Part shown: positions 43,104 to 51,995 of the stretch, one piece after another | How positions within the stretch are numbered: the stretch's first letter is position 1 | How the letters are laid out: each line of letters opens with the position of its first letter | DNA from: Oscillatoriales cyanobacterium | GTDB lineage: Bacteria > Cyanobacteriota > Cyanobacteriia > Cyanobacteriales > Microcoleaceae | Length of the DNA: 64,000 bases | Assembly: GCA_004292955.1 (NCBI GenBank) | Contig: RDXX01000011.1 | Coordinates: forward strand, 323,194 to 387,193 | Direction of reading: 5' to 3' | Made by a program: the position numbers and the translations under genes | The notes under the pieces: generated by a model | Database searches by the model: none | Told to the model about the DNA's origin: nothing | What the model saw: the letters and a program-made list of their open reading frames with translations, nothing else

Positions 43104-43517
43104 ATGCCTTTTACTTACACCCGCACTGTGCGCTTTCAAGATACCGATGCTGCTGGAGTCGTTTACTTTGCAAACGTTTTGGCGATGTGCCACGAAGCTT
43201 ACGAGGCATCTCTAGCAGCATCAGGAGTCAATCTCAGAGCATTTTTTGGCGATCGAGAGGTTGCATTTCCGATAATTCATGCTAGTGTAGATTTTTATCG
43301 TCCACTATTTGCGGGCGATCGGCTGACGATTCAATTGACGCCCACACAAGTTGCAGGCGATGAATTTGAAATTGCCTATCAAGTATTTTCAGGGGAAGTT
43401 GCAGGCAGAAGCTGGGCTAAAGCTCTGACTAAGCACGTCTGCATCGATGCAGTTAGCAGAACCAAAAAACAGCTATCTGAAGACTTAATGCAGTGGATGA
43501 GGCAATTTGAGAGTTGA
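43104..43517 (+). CDS. 1,4-dihydroxy-2-naphthoyl-CoA thioesterase (phylloquinone pathway)
   Basis: A 137-residue hotdog-fold thioesterase. The sequence FTYTRTVRFQDTDAAGVVYF with ANVLAMCHEAYEASL is the 4-hydroxybenzoyl-CoA thioesterase-type active site (catalytic Asp in QDTDAAG). In cyanobacteria this family (Slr0204-type) hydrolyses DHNA-CoA to 1,4-dihydroxy-2-naphthoate, the step between MenB and MenA. The presence of menE, menC, menH, menA, menF and menD within 10 kb strongly supports this function over other acyl-CoA substrates. It is transcribed opposite to menE/C/H/A and separated from them by the ketopantoate-reductase-like gene. Confidence 0.85.
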   Translation: MPFTYTRTVRFQDTDAAGVVYFANVLAMCHEAYEASLAASGVNLRAFFGDREVAFPIIHASVDFYRPLFAGDRLTIQLTPTQVAGDEFEIAYQVFSGEVAGRSWAKALTKHVCIDAVSRTKKQLSEDLMQWMRQFES

Positions 43518-43721
43518 GATTTTAGATAACTTCAATATTTAAATAATAGCAGGGAATGACAGTCAAATTTCTGTTTAGTTTAAAATTTCTTCTGACTTAT
43601 TTATATTAAGTAGTTCCACTTAATTAAACGTAAATACAGATGACTTAAAAACCAGCTCTATAAGAAGCATTCTTCCTTCTTCCGACTTCCCTCTTCCTGA
43701 TGACTGATAACGTTCGCGAGC

Positions 43722-43827
43722 TATAGCCTTTCTCAAAGAGATGAGGTATAACTGACAGCCTCTATAACCCTGAAAATAAGAGGGCTGAAGCCCAACTACA
43801 TACCTCACCTTTCCGAGAAAGGCTATA
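43722..43827. repeat. Composite nested palindrome (TATAGCC ... GGCTATA)
   Basis: TATAGCCTTTCTCAAAGAG pairs with CTTTCCGAGAAAGGCTATA at the other end; inside are GAGGTATAACTGAC, the hairpin GGGCTGAAGCCC and TACATACCTC. It lies between the thioesterase and the ketopantoate-reductase-like gene. Confidence 0.85.
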
Positions 43828-43837
43828 TACGAGCTCG

Positions 43838-43932
43838 CGCTACTGACTACTGACTACTGACTACTGACTACTGACTACTGACTACTGACTACTGACTACT
43901 GACTTCTTCCTTCTTCCTTCTTCCTTCTTCTT
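43838..43932. repeat. Heptamer tracts running up to a start codon
   Basis: (CTACTGA)n is followed by (CTTCTTC)n variants and ends with TTCTTC-TT-ATG. The next gene therefore has a pyrimidine-rich, anti-Shine-Dalgarno-like leader. Confidence 0.9.
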
Positions 43933-44904
43933 ATGACAAATCGCAATTATGCCATAGTCGGCACGGGAGCTTTAGGCGGATTCTACGGTGCTAGACTGCA
44001 AAAAGCTGGTTTAGAAGTCAATTTTTTGCTGCGGAGCGATTACGAGCGCGTCAAAAAACATGGTTTGATTGTCGAGTCTCCCGAAGGCGACTTCACCCTC
44101 CCGCAAGTCCGCGCCTACCGCGACGCGCACAAAATGCCTAAGTGCGACGTAGTAATTGTCGCGTTGAAAACAACTCAAAATCACTTGTTGCCAAAACTTT
44201 TGCCTCCTCTATTAAAGGATAACGGCGCGGTTTTAGTATTGCAAAACGGACTGAATACCGAACCGGAAGTAGCTAAAATTGTCGGTGCAGAACGAGTGGT
44301 GGGCGGGCTGTGCTTTCTCTGTTCTTATAAAGTCAGCCCCGGTCATATCTGCCACCTAGATTACGGTACGATCACGCTAGGCGAATATGCCAAAGACTAC
44401 AAAGCCATCGGTATTACTGATAGATTGCACCATATTGCTAGGGATTTTAAACGCGCTCACATTCCGATTAAAATGAGCGAAGATTTGCTATTGTCTAGGT
44501 GGAAAAAGCTCGTTTGGAATATTCCTTATAACGGGCTGTCTGTGGTTTTGAATGCGAGAACCGACGAACTGATGGCGAATCCGAATACTCTGATTTTAGT
44601 TGAGCAAATCATGAGGGAAGTGGTAGCAGGGGCCAAAAGTTGCGATCGCATTATTCCCGATGATTTTATCCCGCATATGCTGGAATACACTCATAAAATG
44701 AAGCCTTACCGCACCAGCATGAAAATCGATTACGATGAATCGCGTCCTCTGGAGGTTGAGGCAATTTTTGGCAATCCCATGCGGGTAGCCCAAAAAGCAG
44801 GTATTAAGTTGCCGCAAATAGAGGTACTTTACCAAATGTTGAAGTTTGTGGACTTTCAAAGGCAAGAAGCTGAGAAGACGAGAAGGCTGTTAGGTGTGGA
44901 TTAA
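43933..44904 (+). CDS. Ketopantoate reductase-like protein (PanE/ApbA family)
   Basis: A 323-residue NADPH-dependent dehydrogenase. N-terminal Rossmann motif [20 protein letters not shown], then [37 protein letters not shown] and [20 protein letters not shown] (typical NG motif), with the catalytic Lys region [19 protein letters not shown] and a C-terminal [20 protein letters not shown]. True PanE makes pantoate for CoA; many cyanobacterial homologues are paralogues of unknown substrate, so the symbol is withheld. Its stop codon TAA lies at the beginning of a (TTGGGAA/TTGGGCA)n repeat (44902-44972). Confidence 0.85.
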   Translation: MTNRNYAIVGTGALGGFYGARLQKAGLEVNFLLRSDYERVKKHGLIVESPEGDFTLPQVRAYRDAHKMPKCDVVIVALKTTQNHLLPKLLPPLLKDNGAVLVLQNGLNTEPEVAKIVGAERVVGGLCFLCSYKVSPGHICHLDYGTITLGEYAKDYKAIGITDRLHHIARDFKRAHIPIKMSEDLLLSRWKKLVWNIPYNGLSVVLNARTDELMANPNTLILVEQIMREVVAGAKSCDRIIPDDFIPHMLEYTHKMKPYRTSMKIDYDESRPLEVEAIFGNPMRVAQKAGIKLPQIEVLYQMLKFVDFQRQEAEKTRRLLGVD

Positions 44905-45052
44905 TTGGGAATTGGGAATTGGGAATTGGGCATTGGGCATTGGGAATTGGGAATTGGGCATTGGGCATTGGGCGGGTTTTTGAGATTTCTCACTTGTGTT
45001 GTAAATATTGATGAACCCGCCCTACGGAAATTACTGTCAAATTCGGTTAATA

Positions 45053-46591
45053 CTATTGATTCGCCAGAGATGACACCGCAATTTCTTGTAATTGTTCTCG
45101 ATTGAGTTTGCCTTGAGCATTTCGAGGCATTTCTTCGACGACAACCCAATTTTTTGGTCGCTTAAATTTACTCAACTTATCTTCTATTGCTGCTTGCAAG
45201 TTTTTGACAGTAACTTCGGAATTAGCGGGAACGCAAACAGCCGTAACGACTTGCCCCCAATCTTTGTCTGGTAAGCCAATTATAGCAACATCTGCCACTA
45301 AATTGGTATTCTTAATGGCGGCTTCGACTTGGGCAGGAAATACATTTTCTCCGCCCGTGATAATCTTGTCGCTACTACGTCCGATGATATTTAAGCAGTT
45401 ATTTTTATCAAAAAATCCTAAGTCATCTAGTTGGAAATATGGGCGATCGCCAAATCGTTCAGGATAATAGCCCAAGGCTAAAGATTTAGCATCAACCGCA
45501 ATGTTGCCAATTTGATTGTAGCACAAAATCTCGCCACTAGCACTGCGGATAGTTATTTTTGCGTGGGGTAAAGCTTGACCAGAAGTGTTATTTCCCGCGA
45601 GAAAATCTTCGGGTTTGAGTGTAGCGATTTGCGATGCAGTTTCTGTCATGCCGTAAGTCGGCGCTAATTTGATTTGATTCTTTCTAGCTGTGGCTAAAAG
45701 TTCGGGCCAAGCGGGAGCACCGCCTAAAAGTACGGCACGAAACTGGGATAGCCAATTAGTTGTATCTGGGTTTTGCAGCAGCCGTTGCAGTTGAGTTGGT
45801 ACTAAAGAAATGAAAAATTCTTCGGGTTCGACATCGGATTTTTCGCCTGCTTCTAGTGTTTTGAATGATGCAATTGCCAGTTTTCCCCCGGTTGTGAACG
45901 ATCGCATAAATTGCATGAGACCGCTGACGTGGTATAATGGTAATACGCAGAATGAGTTAATTTTGTCAAGGTTAAAATATTGTTGAAAACCTTGGACTGA
46001 GGCTGTGAGGGTTTCCCAAGTGTGGATGGCAAAACGGATTTTTCCCGAGGAACCTCCGGTAGGAATCATTATTGTAGCTAATTCGTCTATTTCGGGTGAA
46101 GGTAATTCTCGTGAATGATGGAATTCCGGCGAATGATTGAGTCCCGGCGAATGATGGAATCCCGGCGAATGATTGAATTCGGGTGAATGATGGAATCCCG
46201 GCGAATGGAATTCGCGGCTATACAAACGAAGTCCGCCTCCGCGGACTGGGAGAGGGGGAAATGTGTTTTTAAGATTAGTATTTTGTCCCCAAATTAGTTC
46301 GGGTTGGACTAAATCAAAGACTTGTTCCCATTCTTCTTTTACCCAGTTGGGATTGCAGAGAAAAATTTGGCATTTGGCGGTGCGGGCGGCGATGAAACTG
46401 GCAAGAAATTGCAGGGGTTTTGGTTCGGCTAGGCAAATTTTTAGGGGTGTTTCTCCTGTTTGATTTTGGGTGATTTGTTGCAATTTCCGATCGACAATTC
46501 GAGCAAATTCGCCGCTGTCACCACCGATTAGCCAATTGTCGGGGAAGTCAAAGGGAAGATTCAGAGTATTTACTGTGAGATTTGTTACCAT
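45053..46591 (-). CDS. menE: o-Succinylbenzoate-CoA ligase with an in-frame repeat insert
   Basis: Activates o-succinylbenzoate with ATP and CoA. A 512-residue ANL enzyme: phosphate-binding [20 protein letters not shown]5 motif [13 protein letters not shown]7-A8 region [20 protein letters not shown] with [20 protein letters not shown], and the A10 Lys in [14 protein letters not shown]. Residues about 125-160 are a low-complexity tract of six-residue units (FHHSPG-like), encoded by an 18-bp tandem repeat that continues into a dispersed palindromic element (46109-46245). It replaces nothing obvious in the core and sits in a loop before the phosphate-binding motif. Overlaps the 3' end of menC by 7 bp, indicating translational coupling. 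Confidence 0.92.
   Translation of the reverse strand: MVTNLTVNTLNLPFDFPDNWLIGGDSGEFARIVDRKLQQITQNQTGETPLKICLAEPKPLQFLASFIAARTAKCQIFLCNPNWVKEEWEQVFDLVQPELIWGQNTNLKNTFPPLPVRGGGLRLYSREFHSPGFHHSPEFNHSPGFHHSPGLNHSPEFHHSRELPSPEIDELATIMIPTGGSSGKIRFAIHTWETLTASVQGFQQYFNLDKINSFCVLPLYHVSGLMQFMRSFTTGGKLAIASFKTLEAGEKSDVEPEEFFISLVPTQLQRLLQNPDTTNWLSQFRAVLLGGAPAWPELLATARKNQIKLAPTYGMTETASQIATLKPEDFLAGNNTSGQALPHAKITIRSASGEILCYNQIGNIAVDAKSLALGYYPERFGDRPYFQLDDLGFFDKNNCLNIIGRSSDKIITGGENVFPAQVEAAIKNTNLVADVAIIGLPDKDWGQVVTAVCVPANSEVTVKNLQAAIEDKLSKFKRPKNWVVVEEMPRNAQGKLNREQLQEIAVSSLANQ
46109..46245. repeat. 18-bp tandem repeat and dispersed element inside menE
   Basis: Five to six units like CGGCGAATGATGGAATCC, then GGCGAATGGAATTCGCGG, CTATACAAACGAAG and CCGCCTCCGCGGAC. 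The latter matches the element at 8424-8475. The period of 18 keeps the frame. Confidence 0.9.
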
Positions 46592-47580
46592 AGATGCTGT
46601 AACCAGGTGTCTTGATTGTCGTCGAACCAGCTATCGGTACCGAAGCCTAGGGCTCTATTATTTACAGATAAGTTTGTTGCTAAGTTTAAGGCGGCTTGTC
46701 TGCCGATTTTGGTTTCAAATACTGATGAGAAAACTGCGTCTATATTGTGAGTTTGACAAAATTTGCGGAGTTGGGATGGGGAACCGCCAATCGCAGGTTT
46801 GATGACGAAAATTCCCCGCCAGCCTTGGTTGTAGCATTCTTGGATGCGATCGAGATTGGCTGCGGATTCGTCTAGGGCGATCGCCGTTGTATAAGTAGCA
46901 TTCAATCGTACCATTTCTGGGAACTGTGCGATCGCCAGCGGCTGTTCCAAAAATTCAATCTGGGCGGCCAAGTCGGGTGTTGCTGTCACGCTATCGCAAG
47001 CTTCCAGCCATTTTTCAGCCTGGGAGTAGGTGAGTCCCCCATTAGCATCTAAGCGCAAAAGTGCTGTTTGGCGATCGGCTAAATCATCCATTGCTGCGAT
47101 TAGCTGCTGAAAAATCGTTAATTCTTCCTCAATTACAGCAACGCCAATTTTCCATTTAAACGTGCGATATCCCTCCAACCAAAGCATTGGTAAAACCTGC
47201 AAAGCTGTTTCACCTGCGGGTAATAAACCGCTACACTGATTTTTCGGAATTTTGTCTTGACGAGGCGTATTTTCGATTGCTTGGCCCAGATTTTCCCAAG
47301 CTGACTCAAAGCCAAATTGACAGGCTGGTAATTCAGCGGAAATACTGAAGATTATTTCCTCTGAAATATTAGCAGGTAACTGTTGACAAAAATCTAATGC
47401 TTGGTCAAAAGTTTCCGAACCAAACCAACTCAGCGGGGCAATTTCTCCCCAGCCAATGCTACCATTTTCGTCAATAAGCCGCAGGATGATTCCTTCTCGC
47501 ATATCCCAGATGCCGTGACTTGTTTGTAGCGGGCGCTTAAATTTTCGCTGATAGGTGCGAAACTCAAATTTATATAGCAT
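46585..47580 (-). CDS. menC: o-Succinylbenzoate synthase
   Basis: Dehydrates SHCHC to o-succinylbenzoate in the cytosol. A 331-residue enolase-superfamily protein: catalytic Lys in YRTFKWKIGV, the metal ligands D in LLRLDANGGLTY, E in IEFLEQPLAIAQF and D in TTAIALDESAANLD, and the second Lys in FVIKPAIGGSP. The N-terminal capping domain is FRTYQRKFKRPLQTSHGIWD. The C-terminus ([19 protein letters not shown]) overlaps the menE start by seven bases. The residue before the catalytic region is slightly divergent, but all key residues are present. Confidence 0.93.
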   Translation of the reverse strand: MLYKFEFRTYQRKFKRPLQTSHGIWDMREGIILRLIDENGSIGWGEIAPLSWFGSETFDQALDFCQQLPANISEEIIFSISAELPACQFGFESAWENLGQAIENTPRQDKIPKNQCSGLLPAGETALQVLPMLWLEGYRTFKWKIGVAVIEEELTIFQQLIAAMDDLADRQTALLRLDANGGLTYSQAEKWLEACDSVTATPDLAAQIEFLEQPLAIAQFPEMVRLNATYTTAIALDESAANLDRIQECYNQGWRGIFVIKPAIGGSPSQLRKFCQTHNIDAVFSSVFETKIGRQAALNLATNLSVNNRALGFGTDSWFDDNQDTWLQHLW

Positions 47581-47603
47581 TTGTTTTTTAGTCGATTGTC
47601 ACC

Positions 47604-47789
47604 AAGGCCAAAGAAACCGGGTTTTTTACCTAATTTGTCGGTAACAACGAATGATTTTCGTAAAAAACCCGGTTTCTGACTACCCGTTAATCATCACTAA
47701 GGCCAAAGAAACCGGGTTTTTTACCTAATTTGTCGGTAACAACGAATGATTTTCGCAAAAAACCCGGTTTCTGACTACCCGTTAATCAT
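47604..47789. repeat. Two 95-bp tandem copies of an AGAAACCGGG hairpin, including the end of menH
   Basis: Units begin AAGGCCAAAGAAACCGGG at 47604 and 47699. Each has arms AGAAACCGGGTTTTTTA and TAAAAAACCCGGTTTCT. Each ends in CTACCCGTTAATCAT; in the second copy that sequence contains the stop codon of menH. Confidence 0.9.
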
Positions 47790-48582
47790 AAAATTGTCTC
47801 ACAACTGATGCAAAGTCATCAATATTTTCAAAATGGATATTGTGACCAGCGTTTGGTATAATCTTGAGAGTAGCAGCCGGACACAAGCTGGCAATTTCTG
47901 CATTGATACGTTGAAATTTATCATCATCTTCTCCCGCTAGCAAGAGAATGGGGATTTGATTTTGGGCGAGTTTTTCCCACAGAGAGGGCTGGTGGCCAGT
48001 TCCCATGTTGCGGAGGGATTTTGCTAATTCTAAGGGATTGTTTGCTAAACGGCTTTCTATGAGTTTCTCGAATTTGGGGGATTTTTTTAATGATTTGAAT
48101 AAAGGGCGGTCGTACCAGTTTAAGATAAAATCTTTGATGTTGCTATTTTCGAGGTTTTGTGCTGTTTGTGAATCGGCTTGCCGTCTGTGCGATCGATCTT
48201 TTTCCGTCTTCAATCCCGGGGAGGCTGACTCTAGCACTACTTTCTCGAATCTGTCTGGAAAATGCAGTGTCATATACAGTGCCAATCGCCCGCCCATTGA
48301 ATAGCCCAACAACAAACATTTGTCTATTTGTAAATCATCTAATAAGTGGATCAATGCTTGGGCTGTATTTGACATATTGTAGCAACTTTCGTCGCCGATG
48401 ACTCTGGTTTGTCCGTGACCGGGAAGGTCAACTGCTAGACAACAATAACTTTGAGATAGTAAGAAAATGACGCTGTTAAAGTCTTGACTGTCGCCCGTGA
48501 ATCCGTGGAGTAATAAAATTAGTGGCTGATTTTTGTTCCCAGTTAAAGAATAGTGAAATTGATATTTTTTAGATTTGTTCAT
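47782..48582 (-). CDS. menH: 2-Succinyl-6-hydroxy-2,4-cyclohexadiene-1-carboxylate synthase
   Basis: Converts SEPHCHC to SHCHC with loss of pyruvate. A 266-residue alpha/beta hydrolase: oxyanion region LILLLHGFTGDSQDFN, nucleophile elbow CLLLGYSMGGRLALYMTLHF (Ser), acid ILLLAGEDDDKF, and His in IPNAGHNIHFENIDDF. The cap has RPLFKSLKKSPKFEKLIESR and LRNMGTGHQPSLWEKL, a pattern typical of MenH rather than other hydrolases; the men context confirms it. Its stop codon lies inside a tandemly copied hairpin. Confidence 0.92.
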   Translation of the reverse strand: MNKSKKYQFHYSLTGNKNQPLILLLHGFTGDSQDFNSVIFLLSQSYCCLAVDLPGHGQTRVIGDESCYNMSNTAQALIHLLDDLQIDKCLLLGYSMGGRLALYMTLHFPDRFEKVVLESASPGLKTEKDRSHRRQADSQTAQNLENSNIKDFILNWYDRPLFKSLKKSPKFEKLIESRLANNPLELAKSLRNMGTGHQPSLWEKLAQNQIPILLLAGEDDDKFQRINAEIASLCPAATLKIIPNAGHNIHFENIDDFASVVRQFYD

Positions 48583-48607
48583 CTACACCATTAAGCTCCT
48601 ATTTTTA

Positions 48608-48853
48608 TTACAATATCATTACTAGGTTGTCAGGTATCAATCCAGTATATTCTATTGCCACCGATTTTCCATTCCTTAATGAAAGCTTACTATAAATTTC
48701 ATCGCGTTCTATTGCATGGGCTAAAACTTCACCTCGAATCACGCTTAATTCTTCATCTAATTCAGGATTGACGATGAGTACCCACTCATCAGGATACAGA
48801 CTAAAGATTTCTTCTAGGGTGAGGATTGGGCTAGTTTCTACTGGCGTACTCAT
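48608..48853 (-). CDS. Small conserved-looking cyanobacterial protein, unknown
   Basis: An 81-residue acidic soluble protein: LTLEEIFSLYPDEWVLIVNP, ELDEELSVIRGEVLAHAIER, and a C-terminal SVAIEYTGLIPDNLVMIL. I recall similar proteins in other cyanobacteria next to aspartyl-protease-like genes, an arrangement suggesting a two-gene module, but no such partner is here. The function is unknown. The start has only a weak ribosome site (GAGAAG). It sits inside the men cluster between menH and menA, with no link to quinone synthesis visible. Confidence 0.6.
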   Translation of the reverse strand: MSTPVETSPILTLEEIFSLYPDEWVLIVNPELDEELSVIRGEVLAHAIERDEIYSKLSLRNGKSVAIEYTGLIPDNLVMIL

Positions 48854-48890
48854 GATTTTCTTCTCGTTGTTTTCGATTCAATATCAAACT

Positions 48891-48960
48891 GTTTGTAGTA
48901 AGGACTTTAGTCCTTATTGACTAAAATCTTGCAGATAGGACTAAAGTCCTGACTACGAAC
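48891..48960. repeat. Hairpin of the TAGTAAGGACTTTAGTCC family
   Basis: GTTTGTAGTAAGGACTTTAG pairs with CTAAAGTCCTGACTACGAAC. Three tandem copies of the same family follow menD at 53992-54208. Confidence 0.85.
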
Positions 48961-49000
48961 CATAGTTCTATTTTACCGAAATTCTCGATAATCGCCCAAA

Positions 49001-49897
49001 CTACAGCACAAACCCCAGCGCTAGCAGCAAACCGCTCGTAAAATGCAGCGCCACTGCGATAAACTTAGAGTTGCTGACCTTTGCGGGTTGGTCGTGATAG
49101 TTTGCGACATGGCGGCAAAGGTCGATCGCAAAAAACAAACTTCCAAAAATCAACAGCGTCCAAATTGGGAACATTCGCAGCGCCACAAACAGCACAGTCA
49201 AAGCATAAACGCTGCCGCACAACCACTGCAACAACTGCACACCTTTTTTCGTACCAATTCGGACAATCGGCGATTTTTTACCCGCCGCCAAATCGTCCTC
49301 AACTTGATGGAAGTGAGAACAAAATAAGATGATACTCGTAGTAATTCCCACTATTGCCGAACCTGCGAAATTAGTAGCAGACCAAGTTTGATTTTGACTG
49401 TAATAAGCAGCAGCTAAAGCTAGCGGCCCGAAGGTAAAAAAGCAAATAATTTCGCCTAAACCCTGATAGCCCAAACGAAACGGCGGCCCTTGATAAGTGT
49501 AGCCGAGGGCGCAGCACAAAACTACTAGCAAAATTACTGTTGGGTCTTTTTGCCACCAGGAAATACCGCAGATTCCCGACACTCCGATTGCTAAAAATAG
49601 ATTGGCAAGCCAGAAAATTAAAGCTTTATTTCCGGTTAAGTTTACCAAGGAATGTGCTTTATTTTTGTCTATCCCTGTTTCCGAGTCAAATACATCATTG
49701 GTGAGATTCAGCCATGCTATAATTAAAATGGCTGAAATTAAAAATGTCGAAAAAATTGACGCATTAATCGTTTGAGTTTCGGCAAAAGCAATTGCAGTTC
49801 CTACTGAAATAGGAATAACAGCAACGCTGTACATGGGCGGCTTGATTGCCGCCAGCCACAATTTACTATTTGAACGCTCAATTATCTTTGTTGTCAT
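49001..49897 (-). CDS. menA: 1,4-Dihydroxy-2-naphthoate phytyltransferase
   Basis: Prenylates DHNA with phytyl diphosphate in the membrane, giving demethylphylloquinone. A 298-residue UbiA-family protein with about eight to nine membrane segments; the two Asp-rich motifs are LTNDVFDSETGIDKNKAH and FCSHFHQVEDDLAAGKKS. The cyanobacterial MenA pattern WLAAIKPPMYSVAVIPISVG is at the N-terminus. The ATG at 49897 (MTTKIIERS) is preferred over the TTG at 49915. Divergent from menF, with a 381-bp shared upstream region. Confidence 0.93.
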   Translation of the reverse strand: MTTKIIERSNSKLWLAAIKPPMYSVAVIPISVGTAIAFAETQTINASIFSTFLISAILIIAWLNLTNDVFDSETGIDKNKAHSLVNLTGNKALIFWLANLFLAIGVSGICGISWWQKDPTVILLVVLCCALGYTYQGPPFRLGYQGLGEIICFFTFGPLALAAAYYSQNQTWSATNFAGSAIVGITTSIILFCSHFHQVEDDLAAGKKSPIVRIGTKKGVQLLQWLCGSVYALTVLFVALRMFPIWTLLIFGSLFFAIDLCRHVANYHDQPAKVSNSKFIAVALHFTSGLLLALGFVL

Positions 49898-50278
49898 TAC
49901 ACAAACTTGATGCAATTGATAGCAGCTCAGTAATTTTACAATTTTATTGGTGAAGAATGTCTGCTAAGTCTCCGCTTGAGTGCGCCTCCGGCATCCGTTG
50001 ATAGTCTTTGCGGGCGATCGCACGCCCGGTAATGCCCACCTGCAAACCTCTGCGGGGTCGATCGCCTTTTACCGAGAGTCGCCCTCTCAATCTTAAGTTT
50101 TATGTCTAAATGTTTCGATGGATCGCGCAATCGTCTGTTTTCTCCCTCCAGCGTGCCCAAACAGTCGGGAAACTCGAAAGGTCATGTTTGGCGATCGCCC
50201 GAGCGTGGTTAGATCGAAATAGGGATTATAGCGGGACAAAACCGCACTCTTTCTGACAAATCTGCTATTCTCGATTTC
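49898..50278. other. Divergent menA-menF upstream region
   Basis: A GC-rich, HIP1-rich interval without a supported gene (a 74-codon minus frame has arginine-rich, random-looking composition). It must hold the menA and menF promoters; no clear -10/-35 pair or hairpin was found. It is one of the few spacers in the window without heptamer repeats. Confidence 0.5.
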
Positions 50279-51709
50279 ATGACAGTAATACCGCACCGCG
50301 CCAATCTTTTGCAAGACCGCAATCAACTGCATCAGTTGCTGTTAGATTGCCAGCAGTCTTTAACCGAAAAAGATCAAACAAAAATAGTTAGTATTTCTCA
50401 GGAAATTTCCCCCGTCGATCCGCTAGCGGTACTGCAAGAAATTGCCACACCCGATGACAGACACTTTTATTTTGAAAAAAGAGACCCCATTGTCGGCAAC
50501 AGTTTTGCGATCGCCGCCCTAGATTCGGCAATCCATCTCACAGTAGCAGGAAGCGATCGATTTGCCCTCGCTCAAAATTTTATTCAATCAAGTCTAGCCC
50601 GGACAATTACCATCGGTACGGAACGTTTGCCCTTTAGCGGGCCGCACTTTTTTTGTAGCTTTGCTTTTTTTGATGAGAATGTCGCCACCAATTCTTACTT
50701 TCCCCCCGGTACCATATTTTTACCCAAATGGCAGATTACTCGCCTCAACGATAGCTGTACAATTGTCGCCAATGCCAAAATAGATAGAGATATAAATGTT
50801 AAAATTATTACTGAAACCATTAGCAAACAATTTGATAAAATTGCCTCTCAAAAATACATCAAATTAATTAACAGCCAAAACTCACTTCCATTAAAACAAA
50901 TTCCTGTCAATGATGCCGCTCAATTTAAAAGATCTGTCAAGTCCGCTTTAGAATTAATCGAGTCTAAATATTTCAGTAAAATTGTGTTGTCCCAAGCTAT
51001 AAATGTCATTTGCCAAACACCTTTTAGCGTAATAGATTCCTTAAATAACTTGCGCCTCACCTATCCAGGTTGCTACGTGTTTTCTACCAGTAACGGCAAA
51101 GGTCAGCAATTTATCGGTGCCAGTCCAGAACGCTTAATTAGCATTCACAACAATCAGTTGATCGCAGATGCTTTAGCCGGTTCTGCACCGAGGGGAAAAA
51201 CTGAAGCAGAAGATGGTAATTTAGGCAAAGATTTACTCAACAGCGAAAAGGATATTCGAGAACATCAAGCTGTAATTGACTTTATAATCGATCGCCTTTC
51301 GAGTCTCGGCATCCATCCCGACTTTTCCCCGCTACCGAGACTGCTGCAACTATCCAACATTCAGCATTTGTGGACACCCATCAGGGCTAGAATTCCCCCA
51401 GATATTCACTTATTGAAAATTTTAGCCCAACTGCATCCAACGCCAGCGGTAGCGGGGGTACCGAGGGATATTGCACTACAGCAAATTCGGGGCTGCGAAA
51501 GCTGCGATCGCTCTTTGTATGCAGCACCCCTGGGCTGGATCGATCGCACTGGTAACGGCGAATTTGCTGTCGGCATTCGATCGGCATTAATCGATGGATC
51601 TCGGGCGATACTTCATGCTGGTGTTGGAATTGTGGCAGGTTCCGAACCCGACAAAGAACTAGCAGAAATTCAACTGAAACTGCAAGCACTTTTAAATGCT
51701 TTAGTTTAA
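50279..51709 (+). CDS. menF: Isochorismate synthase
   Basis: Converts chorismate to isochorismate, the first step toward phylloquinone. A 476-residue chorismate-binding enzyme; the C-terminal catalytic domain shows KIVLSQAINVICQTPFSVID, YPGCYVFSTSNGKGQQFIGA, SPERLISIHNNQLIADALAG, SAPRGKTEAEDGNLGKDLLN, LLKILAQLHPTPAVAGVPRD and GWIDRTGNGEFAVGIRSALI, all typical, with the metal-binding Glu residues. The N-terminal half is variable as usual. It lies divergent from menA and 286 bp upstream of menD, which it probably precedes in the same direction. Confidence 0.93.
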   Translation: MTVIPHRANLLQDRNQLHQLLLDCQQSLTEKDQTKIVSISQEISPVDPLAVLQEIATPDDRHFYFEKRDPIVGNSFAIAALDSAIHLTVAGSDRFALAQNFIQSSLARTITIGTERLPFSGPHFFCSFAFFDENVATNSYFPPGTIFLPKWQITRLNDSCTIVANAKIDRDINVKIITETISKQFDKIASQKYIKLINSQNSLPLKQIPVNDAAQFKRSVKSALELIESKYFSKIVLSQAINVICQTPFSVIDSLNNLRLTYPGCYVFSTSNGKGQQFIGASPERLISIHNNQLIADALAGSAPRGKTEAEDGNLGKDLLNSEKDIREHQAVIDFIIDRLSSLGIHPDFSPLPRLLQLSNIQHLWTPIRARIPPDIHLLKILAQLHPTPAVAGVPRDIALQQIRGCESCDRSLYAAPLGWIDRTGNGEFAVGIRSALIDGSRAILHAGVGIVAGSEPDKELAEIQLKLQALLNALV

Positions 51710-51715
51710 GAATAA

Positions 51716-51817
51716 TATAGCCTTTCGAGCGAAAAATGAGATAAGACATAGGGCATAGGGCATAGGGCATAGGGCATAGGGCATAGGGCATACCTTACTT
51801 TTGCGATAACTGCTATA
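51716..51817. repeat. Composite palindrome interrupted by (CATAGGG)n heptamers
   Basis: The left end TATAGCCTTTCGAGCGAAAA and right end CTTTTGCGATAACTGCTATA are a degenerate copy of the TATAGCC family; the centre is replaced by about six CATAGGG units (51747-51791). A further AGAAACCGGG inverted repeat lies at 51876-51940. Confidence 0.85.
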
Positions 51818-51995
51818 TCTCATAACTATGTAGCGAGAAATTAGGTAACTTAAGACTTAGATATGGGTAGCCAGAAACCGGGTTTTTCAGCCAAGACTAG
51901 CCAAAAACCCTCAATCTCGAAAAAACCCGGTTTATTGAGCTTTGATTGAGAACCGTTATATGTCATAAAATATTATCGATCGCCAAAACAACAAA

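Noticed and set aside
44905..45105. 66-codon plus-strand frame starting [11 protein letters not shown]
   Set aside because: Translation of a heptamer repeat followed by antisense of menE.
49936..50160. 74-codon minus-strand frame in the menA-menF spacer
   Set aside because: Arginine-rich, no ribosome site, no recognisable family.
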